Assembly (NCBI GenBank): GCA_001263235.1
Contig: LGRD01000013.1
Location: 1 to 64,000 of the forward strand
Length of the DNA: 64,000 nt
Direction of reading: 5' to 3'
Origin: Methylibium sp. NZG
GTDB taxonomy: Bacteria; Pseudomonadota; Gammaproteobacteria; Burkholderiales; Burkholderiaceae_C
Shown: positions 53,503 to 64,000 of the stretch, one piece after another
Numbering within the stretch: position 1 is the first letter of the stretch
Layout of the letters: every line of letters begins with the position of its first letter
The notes under the pieces: model-generated
The model's input: only the letters and a program-made list of their open reading frames with translations
The model's database searches: none
Told to the model about the DNA's origin: nothing
Position numbers and translations under genes: made by a program

Positions 53503-54540
53503 TCACCTGCCGAACAGCTCGGCCACGGCGCGATCGACGCGCACCGTGGAGCCGGCATCGTCGAGCGGGTTGCGGCGCAGTCGGTGGCGCAGCGCGGGCG
53601 GGGCGACGCGCTTCAGGTGCGTGTCGGCCACTTCGGCGTCGCCTTGCAGGGCCGCAAATGCACGCGCCGCGCGCACCAGCGTCAGCTCGCCACGCAGGCC
53701 GTCGGTGCCGAGCGCCATGCAGAGCTGCGCGGCGCGCTCCAGCGCGGCGTCGGGCACCGCCACGTCGTCGAGCCGTGCGCGGGCGGCGACGATCTGGCGG
53801 CGCACGCGCGCGTCTTCCTTGGCCCACTTGTCGGCAAAACCGTCGGCGCCGCGCTCGAACGCGTCGCGGCGGCGCACGACCTCCACGCGCGAGGGCAGGT
53901 CGGTGGGCGTCTTCACCTCGACCGACAAACCGAAGCGGTCGAGCAGTTGCGGGCGCAGCTCGCCTTCTTCGGGGTTGCCGCTGCCCACCAGCACGAAGCG
54001 CGCCGGGTGGCGAACACTCAAGCCTTCGCGCTCGACCACGTTCTCGCCGGACGCAGCCACGTCGATCAGCAAGTCGACCAGGTGGTCTTCGAGCAGGTTT
54101 ACTTCGTCGATGTACAGGAAGCCGCGGTTCGCGCGCGCCAGCAGCCCGGGCTCGAAGGCCTTGACGCCTTGCGCGAGCGCACGCTCCAGGTCGAGCGCGC
54201 CGACGACGCGGTCTTCGGTGGCGCCGAGCGGCAGGTCGACCACGGGCACGGGCACGAGGTGGCTTCTGGTCGCCGAGCCCCTCAGTCCTTTGCCCTTGAG
54301 CGACGCGCAGTCTTCGCAACCTGTGCCGTCGCTCGCCGGGTCGCAGCCGTAGCGGCAGCCGACCACGGCGCGCATCTTGGGCAGCAGCGCGGCCAACGCC
54401 CGCACGGCGGTGGACTTGCCGGTGCCGCGGTCGCCGAACACCAGCACGCCGCCGATGCGCGGGTCGGTTGCGGCGATCAGGATCGCGAGCTTCATTTCGT
54501 CCTGGCCGACGATGGCAGAGAAGGGAAAGGCGGCGGGCAT
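53503..54540 (-). CDS. bchI: Magnesium chelatase ATPase subunit I
   Basis: A 345-residue AAA+ ATPase. Walker A GDRGTGKST at about residues 36-44, a cysteine-containing insertion CRYGCDPAS with GCEDCAS (residues about 62-80), and Walker B FLYIDEVNLLEDH near 145. It hexamerises with BchD to power magnesium insertion. Third-last gene of the operon before bchD and bchO. Confidence 0.96.
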   Translation of the reverse strand: MPAAFPFSAIVGQDEMKLAILIAATDPRIGGVLVFGDRGTGKSTAVRALAALLPKMRAVVGCRYGCDPASDGTGCEDCASLKGKGLRGSATRSHLVPVPVVDLPLGATEDRVVGALDLERALAQGVKAFEPGLLARANRGFLYIDEVNLLEDHLVDLLIDVAASGENVVEREGLSVRHPARFVLVGSGNPEEGELRPQLLDRFGLSVEVKTPTDLPSRVEVVRRRDAFERGADGFADKWAKEDARVRRQIVAARARLDDVAVPDAALERAAQLCMALGTDGLRGELTLVRAARAFAALQGDAEVADTHLKRVAPPALRHRLRRNPLDDAGSTVRVDRAVAELFGR

Positions 54541-54648
54541 GGTCAGGTCAAGAGGGCGGGGTCGGGCAAGGGGGCGGGCGAGGATTCGGGCGAGGATTCA
54601 GGCGAGCGGCGCAGCGTAGCAGACGCCTCGGCGAGAGCCTGCACTGCG

Positions 54649-55968
54649 TCAGGCCTGCGGCGCAGCCGTTGCGCGGTCGGCTTGCGTGATCCTGCGGCGC
54701 GCGCGACGCAGGCCCAGCACCAGCCCCAAGGCCAACAACGGAATCGCCGCGCCCACCACCAAATCGGGGTCGATGCGCGCGCCGCCAGCCTTCAGGCCCT
54801 TGGCCAGGTAGCCGATGACGCCGGCGAGGTAGTAGGTGATCGCTGCCACCGACAGCCCCTCCACCGTCTGCTGCAAGCGCAACTGCAGCCGCGCACGCTT
54901 GTCCATCGACGCGAGCAGCGCCTGGTTCTGGCGCTCGCGCGTGATGTCCACGCGCGTGGACAGCAGCGCGCTGGCTTGTGCCACGCGCTCGGACAGGTCG
55001 TGCAGGCGCTGCGACACGGTGTTGCAAGTGGCCACCGCGGGGGTGAAGCGGCGCGCCATGAACTCCTCGATCGTCTGCAAGCCTTGCAGGCGTTGCTCGC
55101 GCAGTTCGCTGGTGCGCGTGGTCACCAGTTCGAAGTAGGCCCGGCAGGCGCCGAAGCGGAACTGGCTCGCAGCCAGGCCGCTCTCGACCTCGGCGGCGAG
55201 GCGGGTCAACTCGTGCAGCAGCGTCTCATCATCGCGGACGATCGGCGTTGCGGTGTTCTGCGCGATCGCATCGGTCAGCGCGCCGAGCGATTGCTCGATC
55301 GCCACGATGCGCGGCGACAGGCGCCGCGCGATCGGCAGCGCCAGCAGCGCCAGCAGGCGGTAGACCTCGATCTCGAACAGGCGCTGCAGCGTGCGGCCGG
55401 CCTGGCGTGGCGTGAAGCTGCGGTCCACCAGAAGGAAGCGCGTGAAGCCGTCGGGCTGCACGCGGAAGTCGGTGAACGCCGTGCCGGCGCCGTCGCCGAT
55501 CTCGGAGCCGACGACGATGTTGCCGCTGAAGTGCTGCGCCAGGAACGCTGCATCCGGCGCGACGCTGCCCGCAGGAATGAGCGCGGCCTGCGCTGCCGCA
55601 ACAGTGTGCCCCGGCAAGCCGGCCAACCACCCCGGGGGCAGCCCGGCAGACGGCGGCTCGCTGTTCGGCTCGGCCGCGTCGCCGGTGAGGAAGAAGGTGT
55701 AGCCGGAGAACTCGCCGTGCCGCTCCCACTTGAAGCGCAGGTCGCCCAGACGGGCCAGATGGTGGGTGGCGCCGGCAGCGGGGGGCGGCACACCGAACGT
55801 TGCGCACAGCGCGGCCAGGTGGGCCTGCTCGCGGCCGCGGTATTCGGCGTCCACGAGCACGGCCACGTACGTCGCGCGGGCCGGGGCAGACAGCGGCTCG
55901 GGCGGCCTGGCGTGCGCCTCGTCGGCCAGGGCGAGGCGGTGCGGGTGGTCGGGAGGCAGGGTCGTCAT
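54649..55968 (-). CDS. DUF3422 family membrane protein
   Basis: A 439-residue protein. The N-terminal part (HPHRLALADEAHARPPEPL) is the characteristic DUF3422 opening; a coiled helical region spans about residues 230-370; two membrane helices lie near the C-terminus (residues about 373-392 and 400-420). Function unknown. It sits between puhE and bchI on the same strand, 112 nt after puhE, so it appears to be co-transcribed with photosynthesis genes. The following spacer (54541-54648) has a short 12-nt tandem repeat. Confidence 0.88.
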   Translation of the reverse strand: MTTLPPDHPHRLALADEAHARPPEPLSAPARATYVAVLVDAEYRGREQAHLAALCATFGVPPPAAGATHHLARLGDLRFKWERHGEFSGYTFFLTGDAAEPNSEPPSAGLPPGWLAGLPGHTVAAAQAALIPAGSVAPDAAFLAQHFSGNIVVGSEIGDGAGTAFTDFRVQPDGFTRFLLVDRSFTPRQAGRTLQRLFEIEVYRLLALLALPIARRLSPRIVAIEQSLGALTDAIAQNTATPIVRDDETLLHELTRLAAEVESGLAASQFRFGACRAYFELVTTRTSELREQRLQGLQTIEEFMARRFTPAVATCNTVSQRLHDLSERVAQASALLSTRVDITRERQNQALLASMDKRARLQLRLQQTVEGLSVAAITYYLAGVIGYLAKGLKAGGARIDPDLVVGAAIPLLALGLVLGLRRARRRITQADRATAAPQA

Positions 55969-56080
55969 GACTGCGGATCACCCGACGGATGCGTTGAACA
56001 TCCCGCAGTGTCGCGCGCGGCCCTTTCGCGGCCTTTGGGGTCGCGCGCGCGGCGCGCGGTCGCCATCGGCCGACGGCGCT

Positions 56081-56881
56081 TCACGACAGGGGCTTGGGGT
56101 CCAGCGCCTCAGGCACGAGCGGCGTGCGCGAACGCAAGCCCCAGTTCCACAGCGCCTCGAACGGCAGCGGCAGCACCAGGAACCAGTGTTCGAGCACCGC
56201 CAGACTCAAGAGGCCGGCCGCCAGCGCCAGCGACGTCGCCTCGAAACTGCCCGGCGCGCTGGCCAGCGCGGCTTGCCACATCAGCACAGCGAACAGTGTC
56301 GACAGCGTGACCGAGAACGGGAACAGCGCATTGAACGGCCGGCGCGCAAAGTACGTTTGCAGGTACTTCAGGTGGTCGGGCAGAAAACCTTCGTTCAGGT
56401 TGCGCACGCCGAGAAACACGTTGAGCTTGGCGCTTTGGCGCATCGCCCACAGGATCAGGTAGGTCCATAAGCCGGTCTGGTTGACGCCACCCCAGGTGAC
56501 GGCCAGCACCGCCAGGCCCAACAAGACCAGCGCGAGTTCGTGGTGCTGCACCGCCTGGAATGCATAGCGCGCGCGACGCCAGCCGGTGGCACCGGGCGGG
56601 CAGGCCGTGCGGCGCGGGCCGGTGACGTAGCCGAGCAAGAAGGCGACTTCTTGCCAGGCCCACACCAGCAAACCGCAGGTGAACGCGCAATAGGCTGCCG
56701 CCTCGCTGGCCACCACGCTGCTGGCCGCCAGCCCGCCGAGGGCGAGTACGAGCAAGGCGGTGAACGCGCCCATCGTCCACTTGAAGGTTCGCTGGGGCAG
56801 GCCGTCGAGGTACAGGATCACGCCGGTGCTGAACCACCAGACGAACAGCGTGAACAGCACCGGGACGACGAACTGCGTCAT
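56081..56881 (-). CDS. puhE: PuhE, putative photosynthetic complex assembly protein 2
   Basis: A 266-residue membrane protein of seven hydrophobic segments (DUF3623 family) with NVFLGVRNLNEGFLPDHLKY near residue 170, the family hallmark. It affects reaction centre or pigment levels in Rhodobacter, with unknown mechanism. ATG 56881 was preferred over TTG 56887. It starts 19 nt after acsF. Confidence 0.93.
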   Translation of the reverse strand: MTQFVVPVLFTLFVWWFSTGVILYLDGLPQRTFKWTMGAFTALLVLALGGLAASSVVASEAAAYCAFTCGLLVWAWQEVAFLLGYVTGPRRTACPPGATGWRRARYAFQAVQHHELALVLLGLAVLAVTWGGVNQTGLWTYLILWAMRQSAKLNVFLGVRNLNEGFLPDHLKYLQTYFARRPFNALFPFSVTLSTLFAVLMWQAALASAPGSFEATSLALAAGLLSLAVLEHWFLVLPLPFEALWNWGLRSRTPLVPEALDPKPLS

Positions 56882-56900
56882 GAGCAAAGGCCGATTCGAC

Positions 56901-57959
56901 TCACCACGCCGGCGCGACGCGCGGGTTGACCGGCAGCGCGTTGGGCGTGGCCGGCAGGCAATACAGCCGCACGAAGACCGCGCCCGCCGCCACGCTCAAC
57001 CCGAGCCGCTTGATGCCGCCGAGCACGCCGCCCTGCGCCCGCGCCGCGTCGTTGGCGACGGAGATCTTGCGCAGCCGCTCCAGCCCGCTGCGAAAGCGCG
57101 GGTCGTCGATGTTGAGCGTCAGCGGGAAGACCTGCTTGGTGATCTCCGACGTGATGCGGAAGACCTGGTAGTCGTACTCGGTCGGGTCCATGCCCATCGC
57201 CTGGTGCATCTCGGGCCGCGTGTGGTCGCGCACGTACATGGTGGCGTAGACGGCCAGCACGAAGAAGCGGATCCACAGTGTGTTCAGCCCTGTCAGCAGG
57301 TGCGGGTTGGCGCGCAGCAGCAGCGCAAACGCCTCGCCGTGGCGGAACTCGTCGTTGCACCACTTCTCGAACCACTTGAAGATCGGGTGGAAGCAGGCCT
57401 CGGGGTGGCGCTCGACCTGACGGTAGATCGCGATGTAGCGCGCATAGCCGATTTTTTCGGACAGGTAGGTGGCGTAGTAAATGAACTTGGGCCGGAAGTA
57501 CGTGTACTTCTTGGCGCGCGCCAGGAACCCCAGGTCGACACCCACGCCGAAGTCCTTCAGCCACTGGTTGATGAAGCCGGCGTGGCGGCTTTCGTCGCGC
57601 GCCATGTAGCCGAACAGCTCTTTCATGTCGGGGTTGTTCACGCGCTTCTTGATCTCGGCGTAGAGCACGCAACCCGAGAATTCGGACGTGACCGAGCTGA
57701 TCATGAAGTCCTTGAACTCCTGGTACAGCGCGGGCGGCAGGTCGGACTGGTTGCCCATCAACTCGGGCGGGCGCTGGAAGTGGTCGGTGTTCGCGTCGGC
57801 GCGAAACTCGGCCATCAGCGCGTCCCACTGCGGGCGGATCGACTCGATGTCGAGCTTGTCGATCGCGTCGTAGTCGGTCTTGTAGAAGCGCGGCGTGAGC
57901 ACGGTGTCTTGCAACGCCGTCTGCGTCGCTTCGTTGGGGAGAGTGCTGGTGGTGGTCAT
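56901..57959 (-). CDS. acsF: Aerobic magnesium-protoporphyrin IX monomethyl ester cyclase
   Basis: A 352-residue diiron enzyme that builds ring E of bacteriochlorophyll using molecular oxygen. The metal ligands are in DESRH (Glu123, His126) and DEFRHGE (Glu204, His207), with a further glutamate in [11 protein letters not shown]. Its presence means that the organism can make pigment aerobically; the oxygen-independent bchE is not in this window. It follows puhC by 18 nt. Confidence 0.97.
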   Translation of the reverse strand: MTTTSTLPNEATQTALQDTVLTPRFYKTDYDAIDKLDIESIRPQWDALMAEFRADANTDHFQRPPELMGNQSDLPPALYQEFKDFMISSVTSEFSGCVLYAEIKKRVNNPDMKELFGYMARDESRHAGFINQWLKDFGVGVDLGFLARAKKYTYFRPKFIYYATYLSEKIGYARYIAIYRQVERHPEACFHPIFKWFEKWCNDEFRHGEAFALLLRANPHLLTGLNTLWIRFFVLAVYATMYVRDHTRPEMHQAMGMDPTEYDYQVFRITSEITKQVFPLTLNIDDPRFRSGLERLRKISVANDAARAQGGVLGGIKRLGLSVAAGAVFVRLYCLPATPNALPVNPRVAPAW

Positions 57960-57977
57960 GGCGTGTGCTCCGGGAGA

Positions 57978-58463
57978 TCAACGGGCGCTAAGAAAGCGCG
58001 CAAAGATGGCGGCGTTCGTCGGCCCGAACGATGCAAGGTCGACGCGCTGGCCGGTGGCCGGGTCGGCGAGCGTCAGGCGGCCGTCGGCCCGGCCGATCAA
58101 GTGAAATGCGGCTTCTGGCCCGAAGCCCATGCGGCGCCGCTCGCGAGCGAGGCCGCGCAGTGTGCCGCGGAAGAAGCCCGCCTCGCCGTTGACGGTGTCG
58201 ATGGTCGAACCGCTGCGGGCGTCGATCACCGCCACGCTGCCGTCGGCTCGGTCCTCGAAGCGCAACTCCCGCGTGACCGAGGCAGCGGCGTCGGGCGTGC
58301 GAATGTCCACGCCGACGATGCGAACCGCCGCTGCACCGAGCACCGCCACCATCAGCAGCGCGCCGACGGCGATCAAGGCGCGGCGCGGGAACGGGCCGGC
58401 GGCAGGGGTGGCGTGGGTGGCGTGGGTGGAGGTGGCTGCGGTGTTCAAGGTGGCGCTCATCAT
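57978..58463 (-). CDS. puhC: PuhC, photosynthetic complex assembly protein
   Basis: A 161-residue protein with an N-terminal membrane helix (residues about 28-48) and a periplasmic domain (TRELRFEDRADGSVAV, NGEAGFFRGTLRGLAR, RMGFGPEAAFHLIG) typical of PuhC, which helps LH1-RC organisation. Candidate starts are ATG 58463 or ATG 58460; TTG 58466 also in frame. It starts 18 nt after puhB. Confidence 0.92.
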   Translation of the reverse strand: MMSATLNTAATSTHATHATPAAGPFPRRALIAVGALLMVAVLGAAAVRIVGVDIRTPDAAASVTRELRFEDRADGSVAVIDARSGSTIDTVNGEAGFFRGTLRGLARERRRMGFGPEAAFHLIGRADGRLTLADPATGQRVDLASFGPTNAAIFARFLSAR

Positions 58464-58481
58464 CAAACAGAGGTGTCCAGC

Positions 58482-59198
58482 TCAGGCGTGGGCCGGCTGG
58501 GCCGCCCCGCGGTCGCCCGCACGGTCGTCCCCCTCGGCACGCGAAGGGCTTCGGGCCTTGCCCGCCGCTGCCGCCACCGGCGATATGGCGGCCAGGCCGG
58601 TGGCAGCCGCCCAGGCGTCGGCCAGCTGCGCCGACACCTCGGCGGCGTTCGGCACCGCACGCAGCATCGGCTCGGGTTTGGCCACGCGCCATGGCCGGGC
58701 ATGCGGCCACAGGTGCAGGTAGGCGATCGTGTCGGTGCCGGCCAGCGCCAGCGGAATGTCGCCCGTGCCGCCCGCGTGCAGGTGCAAGCCGGCGGTGGCC
58801 AGCCGCTTGAGCGGCAGGTTGAAGGTCAGGTTCAGCACGATGCCGATGCGCATCACAACGCGACGGTCGGTCAGCGTGTAGACGGTGGTGCGGCTGGCCA
58901 GCCAGGCCAGCGAGGCAGCGATGCCGATGGCCAGCAGCGCCAGCGGCAGCAGCATCACGACGGCCTTGACGGCCTCGGCTGACGTGCCGCCCTCGGCGAG
59001 CAGGAAGACCACGCGAAGTGCCAGGATCACGCCGAAATAGACCACGAGCTTGCGCACGTGGAACGCGGTGCGCGCCAGCACGCGCCAGTCGGGCGAGCCT
59101 TGCCAGAGGATGCGCTCGTCGGCCGGCAGGGCCTCGGGCAGGCCGAGTTGCGGCTCGAACTCGTGCTCGTGGCCGTGGTGGTCGTAGTTGACTTTCAT
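58482..59198 (-). CDS. puhB: PuhB, reaction centre assembly protein
   Basis: A 238-residue membrane protein with two or three helices (residues about 48-68 and 78-101) and a bacterial PH-like domain (TVYTLTDRRVVMRIGIVLNL). It opens with a His-rich MKVNYDHHGHEHEFEP. PuhB acts in reaction centre assembly. The C-terminal 30 residues are Ala-rich and charged. Confidence 0.93.
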   Translation of the reverse strand: MKVNYDHHGHEHEFEPQLGLPEALPADERILWQGSPDWRVLARTAFHVRKLVVYFGVILALRVVFLLAEGGTSAEAVKAVVMLLPLALLAIGIAASLAWLASRTTVYTLTDRRVVMRIGIVLNLTFNLPLKRLATAGLHLHAGGTGDIPLALAGTDTIAYLHLWPHARPWRVAKPEPMLRAVPNAAEVSAQLADAWAAATGLAAISPVAAAAGKARSPSRAEGDDRAGDRGAAQPAHA

Positions 59199-59231
59199 CT
59201 CAACCGTCCATTTGGTGATGCAGGCGCCAGC

Positions 59232-60014
59232 TCATACCAGCGGCTCTTGCCGGTCGGGCGTAGCGTACAGCGTGCCGCCGCCGTAGTAGGCCATGACCTT
59301 TTCCTCTTCGAGCAAGGTGATGACCTCGCCGCTGCGCAGCCCCGGCACCTGAGCGAACTGGTGGCCGAGGATGGACTGGACCTTGACGCGACCGTCGGTG
59401 ACGCGTGCGAAGTTCATCGGCAGCAGCACCTGGCGCCAGGCGTTGCCGGCCGGCACGGTGAGCTCCATGAAGCGGAACATCATTTCGGCCCGGTCGATCC
59501 ACAGGTCGGTCACGGTGCCGCCCACCTCGCCGTCGGCGCCGAAGACCTGCATGCCGCGCGGGTCGGGGTCCTGCTCGGCCACGCCGTAACCGTGCGCCAC
59601 GCGCAGCGGCACGATATTGGGCTCGCCGTTCGACATCAGGTCGGGTACGTCGGCTCGGTCGTTGTAGGAGCCGGGGCCAACGCCGTCGAGCATCGGGTTG
59701 CCGGTGGGCTCCAGCGGCGCGCCGATCCAGCCGTGGCTGGGCCGCGCGTGCAGCGTTTGCGAGGTGCGCTTGGCGTTGGGCACCGTCACCGGCTCGCCGT
59801 GCGCCGGATAGAACGTCTTGGGCCGGGGCATGCCCACGAGGCCGGGCGATGTGATGACTTCGCCCGATGGCAAATCACTTTCGAGCGGGAAGCCCTCGCG
59901 CTTGCTCTCGCGCTGGAGGTAGTAGATCAGGCCTGCAAAGAAGGCCCAGAACATGTACAGCACGATCTGTGCAACGTCGATGTAGCCGGTGATGGCGCCG
60001 GTGCCACTGCTCAT
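59232..60014 (-). CDS. puhA: Photosynthetic reaction centre H subunit
   Basis: A 260-residue protein with one membrane helix (YIDVAQIVLYMFWAFFAGLI) and a large cytoplasmic beta domain that caps the quinone side of PufLM. Conserved segments include YLQRESKREGFPLE, KTFYPAHGEPVTVP and DLWIDRAEMMFRFMEL. GGAGACAC precedes the ATG. It is separated from lhaA by 69 nt. Confidence 0.96.
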   Translation of the reverse strand: MSSGTGAITGYIDVAQIVLYMFWAFFAGLIYYLQRESKREGFPLESDLPSGEVITSPGLVGMPRPKTFYPAHGEPVTVPNAKRTSQTLHARPSHGWIGAPLEPTGNPMLDGVGPGSYNDRADVPDLMSNGEPNIVPLRVAHGYGVAEQDPDPRGMQVFGADGEVGGTVTDLWIDRAEMMFRFMELTVPAGNAWRQVLLPMNFARVTDGRVKVQSILGHQFAQVPGLRSGEVITLLEEEKVMAYYGGGTLYATPDRQEPLV

Positions 60015-60083
60015 GGTGTGTCTCCTCTTCTGGACAATTCGACTCGAATCTCTGTCTTCAACTCAACGCAACTCAACTGACAT

Positions 60084-61526
60084 TCATCCCGGGTACTCGG
60101 CCAGCCCGAACTTTGCGGCCGGCCGCTGTGCATGGGCCCGCCCGGGGTTGCGAACCAGCGGCCCGATCGCCACCAACGTGGCGAACAACAACAACAATTC
60201 GATGTGGTATACGAAGCTGTAGCCGGTGGCCGGGCTGGTGAGCGCCGTGCCGAGCCAGCCCTGCAGTGCGATGCCTGAGACGATGTCGCGCAGCGCGCCG
60301 CCGAGCAGCACCGCCGTGCCGGCGCAGGTGGCCTGCACGGCGCCCCAGGCACCGAGTACCAGGCCGTTCAAGCCGTTGCTCTCCAGCCCCATCGCCGCGG
60401 TGAGCGTGCCCACCGCGAACAGCCCGCCGCCGAAGCCGATCAACGTGGCCCCGGCGCGAAACAGGTGAGGCGACTCCAGCGGCTCGGCGAAGATCACAGC
60501 CGCAAACGCCACCAGCCCGAACAGCACACCGATCGCCGACACGCGATACGGGTCGGCGCCACGCAGCAGCGCCCGCCCGGCCAGGCAGAAGGCCAACAGC
60601 GCGCCGACCGCCGTGAGCGCGGTGATGACGGTGGTGGCGCTGACCGACAGCTTCAGGATCTCGCCGCCGTAGGGCTCAAGGATGATGTCTTGCATGCTGA
60701 ACGCCGCGGTGCCCAGGCCCACCGCCACCAGGAAGCGGCGCGCTTTGCCGTCGCGCGCGAACTGTTGCCAGGTCTGGCTGAAGCTCGGCTTCGGCGCATT
60801 GGCTGCGCTGCGTTGCCCCCGCTGGCGTGGCTCCTGTTTCCACAGCGCGACCATGTTCAGCAGCATCGCCGCCAAAGCACAGCCTTGCACGACCTGGATC
60901 AGCCGGGTCGGGCTGAAGTCTGTCAGCAAGGCGCCGAACACCAGGCTGGTGGCGACCATGCCGAGCAGCAGCATCACGTACATCAGCGCGACCACGCGCG
61001 GGCGCGCGGCCGGCGGGGCGAGGTCGGTCGCCAGCGCGAGACCTGCCGTCTGCGTGACTTGCATGCCCGCGCCCACTAGCAGAAAGGCGACCGCCGCGCT
61101 GAGCTGCCCCATCCAGTGCGGCGACGGCGACTCCGGCGAAAGCAACAGCAAGGCGAACGGCATGATCGCCAAGCCGCCGAACATCAACCAGCTGCCGGCC
61201 CAGATGTAGGGCACGCGCTTCCAGCCGAGCACCGAGCGGTGCATGTCCGACTTGAAGCCCACCAGCGCGCGGAACGGCGCAAACAGGCACGGCAGCGCGA
61301 CCATGGCCGACACCAGCCACGCGGCCACGCCGAGCTCGACGATCATCACCCGGTTCAAGGTGCCCACCAGCATCACGGTGGCCATGCCCACCGCCACCTG
61401 GAACAACGACAGGCGCAGCAGCCGACCCAGCGGCAACTCGACTGTCGCCGCATCGGCAAACGGCAGAAAGCGCGGCGCGATCTCGCGCCACGCTTGGACC
61501 TTGAACAGTGACAGCGGCGTGATCAC
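60084..61526 (-). CDS. lhaA: LhaA, LH1 assembly factor of the BCD family
   Basis: A 480-residue MFS-like protein with twelve helices, a paralogue of PucC at 30172-31575 (shared LFQVAVGMATVMLVGTLNRV and MQDIILEPYGGEIL). It promotes LH1 assembly. GTG 61526 is the start and overlaps the bchM stop as GTGA. It sits upstream of puhA, as is typical of the puh region in purple bacteria. Confidence 0.93.
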   Translation of the reverse strand: MITPLSLFKVQAWREIAPRFLPFADAATVELPLGRLLRLSLFQVAVGMATVMLVGTLNRVMIVELGVAAWLVSAMVALPCLFAPFRALVGFKSDMHRSVLGWKRVPYIWAGSWLMFGGLAIMPFALLLLSPESPSPHWMGQLSAAVAFLLVGAGMQVTQTAGLALATDLAPPAARPRVVALMYVMLLLGMVATSLVFGALLTDFSPTRLIQVVQGCALAAMLLNMVALWKQEPRQRGQRSAANAPKPSFSQTWQQFARDGKARRFLVAVGLGTAAFSMQDIILEPYGGEILKLSVSATTVITALTAVGALLAFCLAGRALLRGADPYRVSAIGVLFGLVAFAAVIFAEPLESPHLFRAGATLIGFGGGLFAVGTLTAAMGLESNGLNGLVLGAWGAVQATCAGTAVLLGGALRDIVSGIALQGWLGTALTSPATGYSFVYHIELLLLFATLVAIGPLVRNPGRAHAQRPAAKFGLAEYPG

Positions 61527-62218
61527 TTGCGCACCAGCTCCAGCGCCTGCGAGGTGTAGAAGCCGCTGGAGACGCGCTGCGTGCGTGCGGCGGTCCAGGC
61601 CTGCAGGTCAGCATCGGCAGCCAGCAGGCGGCGCAGCTTCTTTTCGGCCACCGGCACGATGGCCGGCGAGCGGTCGCCGCGCGGGAACAGCTTGCCCACC
61701 GCCTTGAACACTTCGAGCGCCGGGTTGCTGGGCGCAAACGTGAACAGCATCGCGGTGGACGTGCGTTGCGCCAGGCCGGCCAACACGCGCACCGCGTCGG
61801 GCGCTTGGTAGTGAATCAGCGAGTCCATGCCGACCACGTAGTCGAAGGAGCCGAGCGATGCGTCGAGCATGTCGCCAGAGCGGAAGTCGATATGGCCGCC
61901 ACCCTTGATGGCCGGCGTGCGCTCCCGCGCCAGCGCGACCAGCGTGGGCGACAGGTCGATGGCCAGCACATGGGCGCCGCGGCGCGCGGCCTCGACGGCG
62001 AGTGCGCCGGTGCCGCAACCCGCGTCGAGCAACCGCGCGCCGCGCAGATCGGCCGGCAACCAGGCCAGCAGTTGCGCGCGCATGCGGTCGCGGCCGGCGC
62101 GCACGGTGGCGCGGATGCGGCCGACCGGCGCGTCGGACGTGAGGCGAGCCCAGGCCTGCACTGCCGTGCGGTCGAAGTAAGTTTCGATCTGGCCGCGCTG
62201 CTCTTGATACGTGGTCAT
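61523..62218 (-). CDS. bchM: Magnesium-protoporphyrin O-methyltransferase
   Basis: A 231-residue SAM-dependent methyltransferase making Mg-protoporphyrin IX monomethyl ester, the substrate of AcsF. The SAM motif LLDAGCGTGALAVEAARRGA begins near residue 66. ATG 62218 gives MTTYQEQRGQIETYFDRTA; the ten-codon extension lacks a ribosome site. It follows bchL by 51 nt. Confidence 0.95.
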   Translation of the reverse strand: MTTYQEQRGQIETYFDRTAVQAWARLTSDAPVGRIRATVRAGRDRMRAQLLAWLPADLRGARLLDAGCGTGALAVEAARRGAHVLAIDLSPTLVALARERTPAIKGGGHIDFRSGDMLDASLGSFDYVVGMDSLIHYQAPDAVRVLAGLAQRTSTAMLFTFAPSNPALEVFKAVGKLFPRGDRSPAIVPVAEKKLRRLLAADADLQAWTAARTQRVSSGFYTSQALELVRK

Positions 62219-62269
62219 GGCGTGTGTCCTGGCGTAGTGTCCCGGCATTGCGTTCGAGAGACCCGCGGC

Positions 62270-64000
<1,731 letters not shown>

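Noticed and set aside
52768-56310. A 1180-codon plus-strand open frame
   Set aside because: It runs antisense across bchD, bchI and the DUF3422 gene. High GC content leaves shadow frames open; the translation is Arg/Ala/Gly-rich and has no recognisable domain.

Overview
The window is high-GC DNA from a phototrophic purple betaproteobacterium, most like the Rubrivivax gelatinosus group of Burkholderiales. The evidence is a tetraheme PufC, an LH1 beta close to my recollection of Rubrivivax PufB, a peripheral LH2 antenna, the oxygen-dependent cyclase AcsF, and chlorophyllide-reductase genes in the order crtE-crtF-bchC-bchX-bchY-bchZ-puf. Most of the window is two arms of a photosynthesis gene cluster, with a block of mostly non-photosynthetic genes between them.

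Left flank (1-17.8 kb): the tail of an IS630-type transposase, a tripartite tricarboxylate transporter pair (TctB, TctC) with its GntR/FadR regulator, an acyl-CoA ligase, a very large SARP-type ATPase regulator next to a catalase-like peroxidase, two small exported proteins, the proton-translocating transhydrogenase pntAB, a Nudix hydrolase, an EamA transporter, mnmA and a CAP-domain lipoprotein.

Photosynthesis arm 1 (18-31.8 kb): one long minus-strand superoperon runs crtE, crtF, bchC, bchX, bchY, bchZ, pufB, a small beta-like ORF, pufA, pufL, pufM, pufC and ends at a clear intrinsic terminator. The divergent plus-strand puc operon is pucB, pucA, pucC and a 40-residue membrane protein. PpsR/CrtJ-type motifs lie at the bchC promoter and in the crtE/pucB divergent region.

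Middle block (32.2-50.1 kb): a complete cytochrome c maturation operon ccmABCDEFGHI, which would be needed to attach the four hemes of PufC; a ClpP-like protease; an uncharacterised minus-strand operon (MetX-like alpha/beta hydrolase, SsuABC-type ABC transporter, DhaL, DhaK) with a divergent GAF-LuxR regulator; an ABC-2 exporter; and a lipoprotein.

Photosynthesis arm 2 (50.2-64 kb, all minus strand): bchH (partial at the window edge), bchL, bchM, lhaA, puhA, puhB, puhC, acsF, puhE, a DUF3422 gene, bchI, bchD, bchO. Many junctions overlap by 4 nt, which suggests co-translation.

The most interesting observations are a 76-residue LH1-beta-like protein between pufB and pufA that has lost the axial bacteriochlorophyll histidine, a PufC carrying an extra C-terminal OmpA-like domain, a 40-residue membrane protein at the end of the puc operon, and hairpins at antenna-gene boundaries in both puf and puc.
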